A stretch of 64,000 nt of DNA. Origin: Akkermansia muciniphila (GTDB taxonomy: Bacteria; Verrucomicrobiota; Verrucomicrobiia; Verrucomicrobiales; Akkermansiaceae). Below the pieces are notes generated by a model, which saw only the letters and a program-made list of their open reading frames with translations, was not told the origin of the DNA and made no database searches. Positions within the stretch are counted from its first letter, which is position 1. Each line of letters starts with the position of its first letter. This document shows, one piece after another, positions 1-9,000 of the stretch. Location: NCBI RefSeq assembly GCF_040616545.1, contig NZ_CP156688.1:62001-126000 (forward strand). The letters run 5' to 3'. Both the position numbers and the translations under genes were made by a program.

Positions 1-1
1 C

Positions 2-1150
2 GCCGTAGTCCTGGGCTCCGCCACTCCATCCCTGGAAAGCACCCACAACGCCCTGACCGGGAAATACGCCCTGGTGAAACTGACGGAACGGGCGGACGGC
101 CAGCAGCTCCCCCTCATCCGCATTCTGGACATGAAAACGGAGGGAAAGAACAAGTCCGGCCCCAATGTCCTTTCCGAACGGCTCCGGATGTCCATTGACC
201 GGAGGCTGGAAAAGGGGGAGCAGGTTATCCTGCTGCTCAACAGGCGCGGATTTGCGCGCTCCATCCAGTGTCCGGACTGCGGCCATGTGGTCACGTGCCT
301 GCATTGTTCCCTCCCCCTGACGTACCACCGCACGGAGGACCGCCTCATCTGCCACCTGTGCGGGTTCAAGGCCCTGCCCCCCCGCGCCTGCCCGGAGTGC
401 CGGTCCGCCAATATCCTGCTCCAGGGGTACGGCACCCAGAAGGTGGAGGAAATCCTGCGCCGCACTTTTCCCGCGGCGCGCATCACGCGCGTGGATGCGG
501 ACGTGGCGCGGAAGAAGAACGCCGTCAGAACCATCCTGAACCAGTTCCGCTCCCACAAGATAGACATTCTCCTGGGCACCCAGATGATCGCCAAGGGGCT
601 GGATTTCCCCAACGTAACGCTGGTGGGCGTGCTGAACGCGGACCTGGGGCTTTACATTCCGGACCCCCGGGCCGGAGAACGCACCTTCCAGCTTCTGACC
701 CAGGTGGCGGGCCGCGCGGGACGCGGCGACCTCTCCGGAGAAGTCATCATCCAGACCTTCACGCCCCAGTCCCCCTCCCTGCAATATGCGCGGCATCATG
801 ATACGGACGGCTTCGCGGCCCAGGAGCTGGAAATGCGCCGCGCCTTTGATCTCCCCCCCTTCACCCACATCGCCGTGCTGACCATACGCTCCCAGCATGA
901 AAACATGGCGGAATTCGCCACGCGCACGCTCGCCGGACGGCTCCGCGGGATGCTGTCCCCTCCCGCCACGATGACGGACCCCATGCCGGCTCCCATCCCG
1001 CGCGCGCACGGCCAGTTCAGGTTCCAGATTACGGTAAAGGGCCCCTCCGCACGCATCCTGTCACGCACGCTCCGGAAGCTGGTTCAGGAAGCCGGACTGG
1101 GGGATGACCTGACGGCCGTGATTGACGTGGACGCCATGTCATTCATGTAA
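2..1150 (+). CDS. priA: PriA, primosomal replication-restart helicase (3' part; 5' end outside window)
   Basis: This is the C-terminal part of the superfamily-2 helicase that reloads the replisome at stalled forks. The reading frame is open from base 2 and begins in the family motif VVLGSATPSLES (helicase motif III region), so the gene starts upstream of the window. Further on it has the PriA zinc-binding region with paired cysteines (CPDCGHVVTCLHC, then CHLCG and CPECRS), then GTQMIAKGLDFPNVTLVGV and QVAGRAGRG (helicase motifs V and VI). The end at 1150 is a normal C-terminus. The GTG at base 74 is internal and is not the start. dapF follows 59 bp later. Confidence 0.95.
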   Translation, partial: AVVLGSATPSLESTHNALTGKYALVKLTERADGQQLPLIRILDMKTEGKNKSGPNVLSERLRMSIDRRLEKGEQVILLLNRRGFARSIQCPDCGHVVTCLHCSLPLTYHRTEDRLICHLCGFKALPPRACPECRSANILLQGYGTQKVEEILRRTFPAARITRVDADVARKKNAVRTILNQFRSHKIDILLGTQMIAKGLDFPNVTLVGVLNADLGLYIPDPRAGERTFQLLTQVAGRAGRGDLSGEVIIQTFTPQSPSLQYARHHDTDGFAAQELEMRRAFDLPPFTHIAVLTIRSQHENMAEFATRTLAGRLRGMLSPPATMTDPMPAPIPRAHGQFRFQITVKGPSARILSRTLRKLVQEAGLGDDLTAVIDVDAMSFM

Positions 1151-1209
1151 GCCGCCTTGCCAAAGCCGGACGGGGATATTAAAATTCCGGCACAACACAA
1201 TTTACGATC

Positions 1210-2034
1210 ATGCTGCTTCATTTTTACAAAATGACGGGGGCCGGCAACGACTTCATCATGGTGGACAACCGTGACCTGGTCCTTTCTTCCGTGCTGGACA
1301 GGGAAACCATTGAAGCCCTATGCGACCGCCGCTTCGGCATTGGCGCTGACGGCCTGATTGCCGTGGAGCCTTCCCAGGGAAAAGGAGGGGCCGTGCGCAT
1401 GCGCTATTACAATGCCGACGGCGGAGAAGCGGAGATGTGCGGCAACGGAGCACGCTGCTTCGGCAACTTTGCGGCAGCTCTGCTCCGGCATGACAAATCC
1501 GCCCCCCTGCCCTTTGAAACGATGGCCGGTATCGTGACCGCCTCCTTTGAAAAGGACGGAAACGTCACCGTCAACCTGACGGACCCTCACTCCCTGCAGC
1601 TTTTCTCCCTGAATGCTGATCCCACCGTGGGCGCAGACGTCCATTTCCTGAATACTGGCGTTCCGCACGCCGTAGCGTTCCTGGACAAGCTGGACGGTCT
1701 TGACATTCCGCGGCTGGGCGCCTACCTGCGTTATCATGATGCCTTTGCTCCAAAAGGAACCAACGCCAATTTTGCCACCATCCTGTCTCCGGGGCACATC
1801 GCCATACGCACCTATGAACGGGGCGTGGAGGATGAAACGCTGGCCTGCGGAACGGGAATGACTGCCAGCGCACTGCTGCACGCCGTATTGATGGACGCCC
1901 CCTCCCCCATCCAGGTGGACGTGGCTGGAGGCGACACGCTTAAAGTAGGCTTCCAGCGCATGGGGGACCACTTTACCCATGTCACCCTGACCGGTCCCGC
2001 GGACCTTGTCTTTACCGGAGACATTGAACTCTGA
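1210..2034 (+). CDS. dapF: Diaminopimelate epimerase
   Basis: Converts LL-diaminopimelate to the meso form for lysine and peptidoglycan synthesis, in the cytoplasm. The 274-residue length is normal for the family. The two catalytic cysteines are visible: Cys77 in EMCGNGARCFG and Cys213 in ETLACGTGM. The N-terminal GAGNDF motif is also present. The ATG at 1210 gives the usual N-terminus (MLLHFYKMTGAGNDF); no clear Shine-Dalgarno precedes it. The gene stands alone between priA and a convergent membrane-protein gene. Confidence 0.95.
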   Translation: MLLHFYKMTGAGNDFIMVDNRDLVLSSVLDRETIEALCDRRFGIGADGLIAVEPSQGKGGAVRMRYYNADGGEAEMCGNGARCFGNFAAALLRHDKSAPLPFETMAGIVTASFEKDGNVTVNLTDPHSLQLFSLNADPTVGADVHFLNTGVPHAVAFLDKLDGLDIPRLGAYLRYHDAFAPKGTNANFATILSPGHIAIRTYERGVEDETLACGTGMTASALLHAVLMDAPSPIQVDVAGGDTLKVGFQRMGDHFTHVTLTGPADLVFTGDIEL

Positions 2035-2072
2035 ACCGCCCCCTCTGCCGGACGAGCGGGAATTCTCACGCG

Positions 2073-2861
2073 TCAGGGAGCCTGTTTATTCAGCAGGGAG
2101 CACTCCGCCTTCACATAACCGCCGTAATTATTGCAGAAAGCCTTGTAGACGGCAGGCCCCATGTTGGTCTCGCAATAATACTTCACGGTAATGAAATCCT
2201 TCCCGCGTTCCACGTTCAGAAAACGGGAGGACAGCAGCACCAGGTTCGCCTGATAGTTCCACAAGGCCATGTCATACGCCATCTCCTCCTTGATCGTTTT
2301 ACAGATGAAACTCTCCGGTGGAGGAAACAAAACAGCGACGACTACGCTGATCAGGCAAATTCCCGGCACTACCCCCAGTGCAAGCACCCCATGGCATTTC
2401 CTGGCAAAGGGGACACGGCCGGGAAACTGGCGGCGGATGATGAAACGGAACAGGTAGCCCGCCAGCAGCATCACCGGAAAGGAAACGTTCACGAACTCAA
2501 AAGTCAGACTCATTCCTCCAAGAGCGACAAAGCCTATTCCCTTCCACACCTTCCTGTAAACCGGAATGCATGCGCAAAGAATGACGTACAGGATATAGCC
2601 CAACAGGCAGAGGAAAGGCAGAAGCACTCCTGTAAACATGTGCTCCACCATACAGTCCCACGGATACTCCCTGCTGGGGCAGCAGGCTTCATGAAGAAAC
2701 ATGCATACAATGCTCAGAAGCACCAGCCCGGCCAGGAGAACAGCCTTTATTTTTCTGGATTCATACAGAAGCCACAGTAAAACCACACCAAAAGGAAGTA
2801 AATAACAGCCGATACTGCTGAACACAGTGGACAACATGGGGATATGCGGGAAGAAATGCAT
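2073..2861 (-). CDS. Integral membrane protein of unknown function
   Basis: The 262 residues contain about six hydrophobic segments in the first 190 residues (for example LPFGVVLLWLLY, AVLLAGLVLLSIVCMFL and ALGVVPGICLISVVVAVLF). A soluble C-terminal part of about 75 residues follows. Cysteines cluster in the loop after segment two (EACCPS) and in the tail (YYCETN, FCNNYGG, AECSLL), which would suit disulphides on the periplasmic side. No family is recognised. It is convergent with dapF, and its upstream region is AT-rich. Confidence 0.7.
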   Translation of the reverse strand: MHFFPHIPMLSTVFSSIGCYLLPFGVVLLWLLYESRKIKAVLLAGLVLLSIVCMFLHEACCPSREYPWDCMVEHMFTGVLLPFLCLLGYILYVILCACIPVYRKVWKGIGFVALGGMSLTFEFVNVSFPVMLLAGYLFRFIIRRQFPGRVPFARKCHGVLALGVVPGICLISVVVAVLFPPPESFICKTIKEEMAYDMALWNYQANLVLLSSRFLNVERGKDFITVKYYCETNMGPAVYKAFCNNYGGYVKAECSLLNKQAP

Positions 2862-3059
2862 GGCTTGAAAATGGATAAATACCCGGTTAACGTATCACAT
2901 AAATACCGTCTACTGTGGTTATAATAATTGGAAATAAGACAAATTCAAACATTCGTTTTCAAATAATGAAGAAAAAATCATATTCTTCTCATAAAAAACC
3001 GTCCCAGAGGATTACGAAACTTGACAAAACAGACTCCTGAAAAAGATAATAACGCCTTC

Positions 3060-3305
3060 ATGAAGCAATCTTTTCTCATTCCGGCAGCCATCATCCCGGT
3101 TCTCTGCTGCCTGTCCCACTGCACCCGCAAACCGCTTCTGCCGGAGTACACTCCCCTGTGCTCCGGAGCGGTCCCCGGGGAACCGTCCTCCCGCCTCCTG
3201 CAGCCAGGAGAAAAGAGAATCTACCGGGTGGGACCTAAAGGCGGCATATATTACATCAATTCCCACAATAAAAAAGTTTACATCAAATCCAGGCGAACTC
3301 AATAG
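3060..3305 (+). CDS. Small putative lipoprotein with a GGxYYIN-type motif
   Basis: An 81-residue protein begins with a lysine and a hydrophobic stretch (MKQSFLIPAAIIPVLCCLSHC), resembling a signal peptide with a lipobox-like cysteine at residue 21. The C-terminal half contains RVGPKGGIYYINSHNKKVYI, a pattern found in short secreted or basic adaptor-like proteins; its function is not known. The frame is open from a TTG at 3021, but the ATG at 3060 starts exactly at the signal peptide and is preferred. Cleavage and lipidation are inferred only. Confidence 0.55.
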   Translation: MKQSFLIPAAIIPVLCCLSHCTRKPLLPEYTPLCSGAVPGEPSSRLLQPGEKRIYRVGPKGGIYYINSHNKKVYIKSRRTQ

Positions 3306-3424
3306 AAGAACTGTCCAGCCCCGCATTACTTTCCAAATGGGAAACAAATAATTACCCGGACGCGCCCATATCTTACTTTCGAGAAAATATTCCTCCTAAA
3401 AAACTCTCCAGACTTATTTTCTTC

Positions 3425-3453
3425 TTGCCAAAACGGAAGAGGGCGGCTAATGT
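3425..3453 (+). promoter_or_regulatory. Promoter of tRNA-His
   Basis: TTGCCA (3425-3430), a 17-bp spacer and TAATGT (3448-3453) lie 23 bp upstream of the tRNA 5' end. Confidence 0.5.
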
Positions 3454-3475
3454 CTGCCGCACCACAACATCAAAT

Positions 3476-3551
3476 GGTGTCGGTAGTTCAATGGTAGAGC
3501 CCCAGATTGTGATTCTGGTTGTTGCGGGTTCGAGCCCCGTCCGACACCCCA
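3476..3551 (+). tRNA. tRNA-His (GUG)
   Basis: A full cloverleaf is visible. The extra G-1 of tRNA-His is at 3476 opposite C73 at 3548. The acceptor stem GTGTCGG (3477-3483) pairs with CCGACAC (3541-3547). The anticodon loop reads TTGTGAT, with GTG as anticodon, the T arm contains GGTTCGAGCCC, and CCA is encoded at 3549-3551. Confidence 0.97.
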
Positions 3552-3570
3552 TCCCCTTTCCTTTCTAAAG

Positions 3571-3594
3571 AAGAGCACCTAGGTGCTCTTTTTT
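3571..3594 (+). terminator. Rho-independent terminator after tRNA-His
   Basis: A perfect 20-nt palindrome, AAGAGCACCT followed by AGGTGCTCTT (3571-3590), runs into a T tract (3589-3594). Confidence 0.85.
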
Positions 3595-3615
3595 ACTATC
3601 CAGCCCCCGTCACAC

Positions 3616-4287
3616 ATGCGCAATCCAGAATTCGTCAAAGCCGCTTTTTCCGCCATTGCACCGCGCTATGTGGCCACCAACCATGTGCTGAGCATGGGCG
3701 TGGACCTGCTGTGGCGCCGGCGCGTCGTCCAGCTCGTCTCCGAATGGAAGCCGGAACGCCTGCTGGACCTGGCGACGGGAACCGGAGACCTGGCCCTGGC
3801 CCTCCTGAACGCGATGCCGGAAATCCACCTGACCGGCTCCGACTTCTGCCAGCCCATGCTGGACGTGGCGGCCAAACGCGGGCTGGACAACCTGGTCTGC
3901 GCAGACGCCATGAACCTGCCCTTCCCCTCCGCCTCCTATGATGTGGTCACCGTCGCCTTCGGCCTGCGGAACATGGCCAGCTATCCAGACGCCCTGCGGG
4001 AAATGGCCCGCATGCTGCGGCCGGGGGGCCACCTGCTTATTCTGGACTTCTCCCTGCCTGAAAACCTGTTGAAAAGCCCTTACCGGTTCTACCTTCACCG
4101 TGTTCTTCCAGTCATCGCCGGCTGGATGACCGGCCACCGGGAGGCTTACAATTACCTGGCGGACAGCATTGAAGCCTTCCCCAGCGGACAGGCCATGAAG
4201 GATCTGCTCCGGGACTGCGGCTACCGCAACATCACGGCGGAACCTCTGAACGGAGGGATAGCCAGCATTTACACGGCCCAGAAATGA
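3616..4287 (+). CDS. ubiE: Demethylmenaquinone methyltransferase (UbiE/MenG family)
   Basis: S-adenosylmethionine-dependent C-methyltransferase of quinone synthesis; menaquinone is the likely product in this group. SAM motif I is LDLATGTGDLALALL, followed by the family signature VAFGLRNM and the post-motif LRPGGHLLILDFS. The N-terminus FSAIAPRYVATNHVLSMGVD is typical. The frame is open from a GTG at 3583, but that lies inside the tRNA terminator. The ATG at 3616 gives 223 residues, the family length. Its stop overlaps the next start (ATGA at 4284-4287), which suggests coupled translation with the MATE gene. Confidence 0.93.
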   Translation: MRNPEFVKAAFSAIAPRYVATNHVLSMGVDLLWRRRVVQLVSEWKPERLLDLATGTGDLALALLNAMPEIHLTGSDFCQPMLDVAAKRGLDNLVCADAMNLPFPSASYDVVTVAFGLRNMASYPDALREMARMLRPGGHLLILDFSLPENLLKSPYRFYLHRVLPVIAGWMTGHREAYNYLADSIEAFPSGQAMKDLLRDCGYRNITAEPLNGGIASIYTAQK

Positions 4288-5789
4288 GTGCGGGAGACGC
4301 GAGAGAAGGCATCATACGCGGCAAGGCGTCGCGGGCCCGCCTGGGCGGCAAACTTGCCGGACTGTCCCTGCCCCGCCAGATTGCCGTCATTGCCTTCTGG
4401 CCTTTCCTGGAACAACTGCTGAGCTTCTTCGTCACCTCGTCCGACCTGTTCATCGCCACCAAAATAGGCGTGGACGCCCAGGACACCATCAACATTTCCG
4501 ACGGCATGGGCGCCGTCGTCTTCCTCATGTGGTTCGGCTTCGTCATCCAGGGGTCCATCATGATGGGGGCCACGGCCATCGTCTCCCGCATGACGGGAGC
4601 CAGAGACTATCCCCAGGCGCAGCACGGCCTGCACCAGGCCGCCATGCTGGGGCTTCTTGCCGGCGTCATCTCCTGCGGCCTGCTCTTCGCGTGCAGCGGC
4701 TTCCTGGTCACCCATGTGCTGACCATGAATGAAGCCGCCCGGGCCTACGCGCTGCAATATGTCTATGTGGCCGCCTTCGCCGCCCCCTTCAGCGGCGTGG
4801 TTTTTGCCATTAATGCCGCCCTGCGCGGCTCCGGAGACACCCGGCTGCCCTTCTGGATTATGATGTGCGTGGGCATTCTCAACGTCATCTTCAGCGTCAC
4901 CTTCGTCTTTGCGGACGCTCCGCTGGGCGGCTGGCGCATCGGAGGCATTGCGGCGGGAACGGTTTGCGGCTACGCCATCAGCATGTGCGCGCTCATCCTC
5001 ATCATGCTGAGGCGCAAGAAGAAAATATTTGCAGGACGCCAAAACGACTCACTGGAGGAACTCGTCAGGGAGAACGGAGAGCACTACGCACCGCCCCTGT
5101 ACCTTAACTTTTCCAACCTGTGGCCGGACATGGGCATGCAAAAGCGCATCCTGAAAATCGGCCTGCCGCAGGCCGTGGAAGTCTTCGGCATGTGGGGCAT
5201 CCAGATGTTCTGCCTCTCCATCATCAGCGAGCTGCCCATCAAGGGCGTGCTGGGCGTCCACAACATCGCCGTCCGCATTGAATCGCTCAGCTTCCTTCCC
5301 GGATTCGCCATCGGCATGGCCGCCTCCACCCTGGTGGGACAATACCTGGGCGCCCGGAACGCGCTCATGGCCCGCATCACCATCTGGAAATGCATGCGGT
5401 ACGCCATCATCTTCATGACCGGGCTTGGGGTGCTCTTTTGCGTTTTCCCCGCCCTCTTCATGGAGATATTCTCCAACGGGAACATGACCCTCATTGACAC
5501 CGGCATACCCGTGCTGCGCACCATGCTGCTGGTGGAGCCTTTCTTCGCCGCCTGCATTGTGATGAAAATGTCCCTGCGCGGCGCAGGGGACACCCGGAGA
5601 GTCATGTTCATTTCCTACGGCATCATGGGCTTCTTCCGCGTCGTCTGCACCTGGGTGTGGTTCAAGCTTGCCCCGGAAACCATGACCCTCTGGGGCATCT
5701 GGCTGCTCTTCGCCTTTGAAATGGCCGTCCAGTCCGTCATTCTCTACAAAATCGTCAAGGGACGGAGCTGGACGAAACTGCAGGTCTGA
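4284..5789 (+). CDS. MATE-family multidrug / Na+ or H+ antiporter
   Basis: A 501-residue inner-membrane exporter with about twelve hydrophobic helices in two homologous halves. Family features include the region around ATIGVDAQDTINI-like residues in helix 1-2 (read here as TKIGVDAQDTINISDGMG), FAINAALRGSGDTRLPFWIM in the first half and KMSLRGAGDTRR at the matching place in the second half. The repeated ALRGxGDTR motif is diagnostic. A charged cytoplasmic linker of about 60 residues joins the halves. The substrate cannot be told from sequence. The start overlaps the upstream methyltransferase stop by 4 bp. Confidence 0.9.
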   Translation: MSAGDAREGIIRGKASRARLGGKLAGLSLPRQIAVIAFWPFLEQLLSFFVTSSDLFIATKIGVDAQDTINISDGMGAVVFLMWFGFVIQGSIMMGATAIVSRMTGARDYPQAQHGLHQAAMLGLLAGVISCGLLFACSGFLVTHVLTMNEAARAYALQYVYVAAFAAPFSGVVFAINAALRGSGDTRLPFWIMMCVGILNVIFSVTFVFADAPLGGWRIGGIAAGTVCGYAISMCALILIMLRRKKKIFAGRQNDSLEELVRENGEHYAPPLYLNFSNLWPDMGMQKRILKIGLPQAVEVFGMWGIQMFCLSIISELPIKGVLGVHNIAVRIESLSFLPGFAIGMAASTLVGQYLGARNALMARITIWKCMRYAIIFMTGLGVLFCVFPALFMEIFSNGNMTLIDTGIPVLRTMLLVEPFFAACIVMKMSLRGAGDTRRVMFISYGIMGFFRVVCTWVWFKLAPETMTLWGIWLLFAFEMAVQSVILYKIVKGRSWTKLQV

Positions 5790-5859
5790 GCCTTTTTCCG
5801 CCCTGCGCTGTCCTCCCTTCCGTTTGCAAATCCAAAACGTTTACCGCAGGATAAAAACT

Positions 5860-5888
5860 TTGCTTTTCCCTTCCAATTCTGCTAGCAT
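5860..5888 (+). promoter_or_regulatory. Promoter of the CAU tRNA
   Basis: TTGCTT (5860-5865), a 17-bp spacer and TAGCAT (5883-5888) lie 22 bp upstream of the tRNA. Confidence 0.5.
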
Positions 5889-5909
5889 TCGTCCACGTTG
5901 TTCTTCAAC

Positions 5910-5985
<76 letters not shown>

Positions 5986-5993
5986 AAACAAAT

Positions 5994-6023
5994 CCCTGCA
6001 AGTTAAACGCTTGCAGGGGTTTT
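5994..6023 (+). terminator. Rho-independent terminator after the CAU tRNA
   Basis: The stem CCCTGCAAG (5994-6002) pairs with CTTGCAGGG (6010-6018) around a 7-nt loop and is followed by GTTTT. Confidence 0.8.
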
Positions 6024-6065
6024 CCATTGTTATGCTCAAGCGGAAAAAACCGCGGGCCGCTGCCG

Positions 6066-9000
6066 TCAGAACTGGTAACGGTAACCCAGATTGATTCCCC
6101 AGGGCATGGTGTATTTTTTACCGAAAGCGGCGTCATAGCTGAAGTGCAGCTGGTTGCGCGCATCCATCTGCCAGATGACGCCGGCGCCGCACCGGAAGAC
6201 GGAGCCGTCCATGTTGGGCCGCCATTGGCCGTCCCCGGTGTTGACTCGGCCCCCGCTGCTGGCCTGATGGATGCCCTCCGCCGTCACGTAGGGCTGCAGC
6301 GCACCATGTTCCCTGACACTGAAGGTGCGGCCCAGGTTGACTCCGTAGCGGAAGTTCAGGACATCCGTGCCGCCCAGTTGCGTCTGGAAGGGATTGGCTC
6401 CCGTGGTGCAGTAGCCGGCTCCTTCCCCGTGGAAGTAATTAAGCTGGAGCTGCGGTTCAATGAACCAGTCATTCCTGAACCTGAACATTTTGCCCGCTTC
6501 TATGGAGGAGCCTACCGCCCACTGGGTGTAGTCCCCGCTGGTGCGGTTGAAGCTTTCATCGTAGGCCCTGAAGTCATGGTAAAAGTGCTGCGCCTTGATG
6601 ACCAGGTCCACGTAGTAGCCGTGCCGGTTGATCCAGGTGCCGTAGCCGCCGAAGTAGAAGCTGTCCGTGTCCCCCTTGGCTCCCGGCGCCCGGAAGTCCT
6701 TGCGCGCGCCGCCGTACCCGGCAAAGAGCCCCGTGTACAGGCGGTTGGCCGGGTCCAGCTGCCAGCCCCGGTCCACCCCGATGTCGGAACCGTAAACGTA
6801 GTCGCGGTAGCTGGAGCCGGTGGCTCCGGAACCGACGTTGTACCGGCTGCCGTAGCTGCGGATCCAGAAGTTGTCCACCCAGTTGCCGCTCAGGGGGCCA
6901 TTCATGCGCAGTTCCCCCATCCTCCGGGTCAGCGTATCCGTCTGGGTGAACCAGAGCAGGCTGATGTCCGAGATGCCCAGGATGCTCTTGCCGGTGTCGT
7001 TGACGTCGCCGGACGGGTCCTTGGAAGAGTCGTAGACCAGGAACCAGTCTTCCTTGTGGTTGCCTTCCGCGTCCCCGGCCTGGACCACCGCCTTTCTCAT
7101 GCGCACGTCCGTGCTCCCGTGGAAGGATGTTTCTCCGTCCGCGTTCCCGGCGTTCGTTCCGTCCACGTCCACCAGCTTCAGGGAGAAGGTCCGGGCGTCC
7201 GTCAGGTCGGTCAGCGCGTCGCGCTTGATGATGATGTGGTAGGAGCCGGAGACGGACCCGCCCACCTTGATCATGTCCGTTTTCATGGCGGCCAGGCTGA
7301 CGTTCATCCGGAAAGAGCCGGGAATGTCGCCGTCGTTGTCCATGTTTCCGGTAACGGTCAGCGTCTTGAAGCCGTCCGCGCCGCCGTCCATGAAGTCGAT
7401 GACGCCGCTGCTCCGCAGGTTCGTCAGGGTGGAATCAGCCGTCATGTTCCAGGTGCTGGTGCCGTCCACGGCCAGGGAGGCCGGGTCAATCATGCCCGTC
7501 AGGGTGGTGCCGTCCGCCAGGCGCATGCTCACCGCGGATTCCGGGGCGGCATGCACGTCGCCCCGCACGTCCTTCACGTTGCTGAACACGGCGTTCAGGG
7601 AGCCGCTGCCCCTGGCGTCCAGCAGGCGCTGGCCGTCACGGCCCACCGTGTAGCCGGCCATGTTCCGGACATGGAGTTCTCCAGTGGCATCCTCCGCAGC
7701 AAAAAGGGTGTCTCCGCTGCTGCCGATGTTGCCGCCGTCCATGTTGACGCGGGAATCCCCCTTGATCGTGACGAGCGGCTTGTTGGCATGGGCGGAAGCG
7801 CCGTTCATGGTCAGCACGCCTTCTTCCACCGTAGTCCCCTGCTCGTGCAGGATGCGGCCGCCCTGGAGGGTCAGTTCCCCGGCGCCCGTTTTCACCATGG
7901 TTCCGGCCCCCAGCATATCCCCGCGGTAGGTGCTGTCCGCATCCGCCGCATTGCGGAGCCGGAGAACGCCTTCTCCGTTGAAGAGCACCTGCCCGGCGCC
8001 CGTGAGGCTGTTGACGTTCTGGTTGGTGCCGTTCATGTCGAACGTCGATCCGCTGCCCAGGACAAGCTGCCTGCTTTCCCCGATGATGTGGTCTGTGGCG
8101 GTCTCCGCCCGCAGCGTGGTCCCGTCCGTGACGGTGGTGATGCCGGTGAAGGTATTGCCGCTGTGGGAAAGGGAGATCACCTTGTTAATGTTTCCGGACG
8201 CGTGAACGGTCAAATGGCCGGTTCCGGCAAGGTGCGCGGAGAGGTCCGCCGCCGCGCCGGTGGCGTCTTCATTGTCCAGCACCAGGGTTTTGCCGTCCTG
8301 GATGTCCACCTGCGTCAGGATGTATCCCACATACAGGCCGTCCCTCTCCGCGCCTAGGCTGACGCCGTAGTTGTAATGCCCCGTCGCGACGACTTCGTCG
8401 CCATGCCGCAGGGAAACCGTCTGTTCGGTGGCGTCCATCGGCATCACGGCGCCGGAATCGCTGTCCACCACTTCCAGGGAAGCGGTACCCCCCTGCACCT
8501 GTCCCGCAGCGGTTTCCACCAGCTTGACGGGAGCCAGCTCCCTGCCGTCCGGGTCAAAGGCCATGGAGGGGTCTTCATGCGTCAGCAGGTTGGCCGTCGT
8601 GTCCACCGTCGTGTCAATGCCGGTCAGCAGGCCCGCATTCACCTTTACCGTTCCGCCCGCCACCGTCAGCGTGCCGTTGGAAGCCACCAGGGAAACGTGG
8701 TCCGCGGATAGTCCCGGATGGGCCCCCGTGTGCTGAACGCAGGAGAAGTCAAGCTCGCCCCCGCGGAGGGTCAGCCCACCCAGGGCGTTTTGACCGCTTC
8801 CCTGTCCCACGACGGCGTGGCTGCCGTCCGCCAGTTCCAGCGTGGCTTGGGCAAGGGCCTGCACGTTGCCGCTGCCCGGTCCGTCCAGCCTGAACGTGGC
8901 CGCCCCCAGCGTGACGGTGCCCGTGAAGTTCCGCCCCGTGTCGGCGGCATGGGATTCCCCGAAGGCGAATTCCTCTGTTTCAGAGAAAAGGTTGACCACC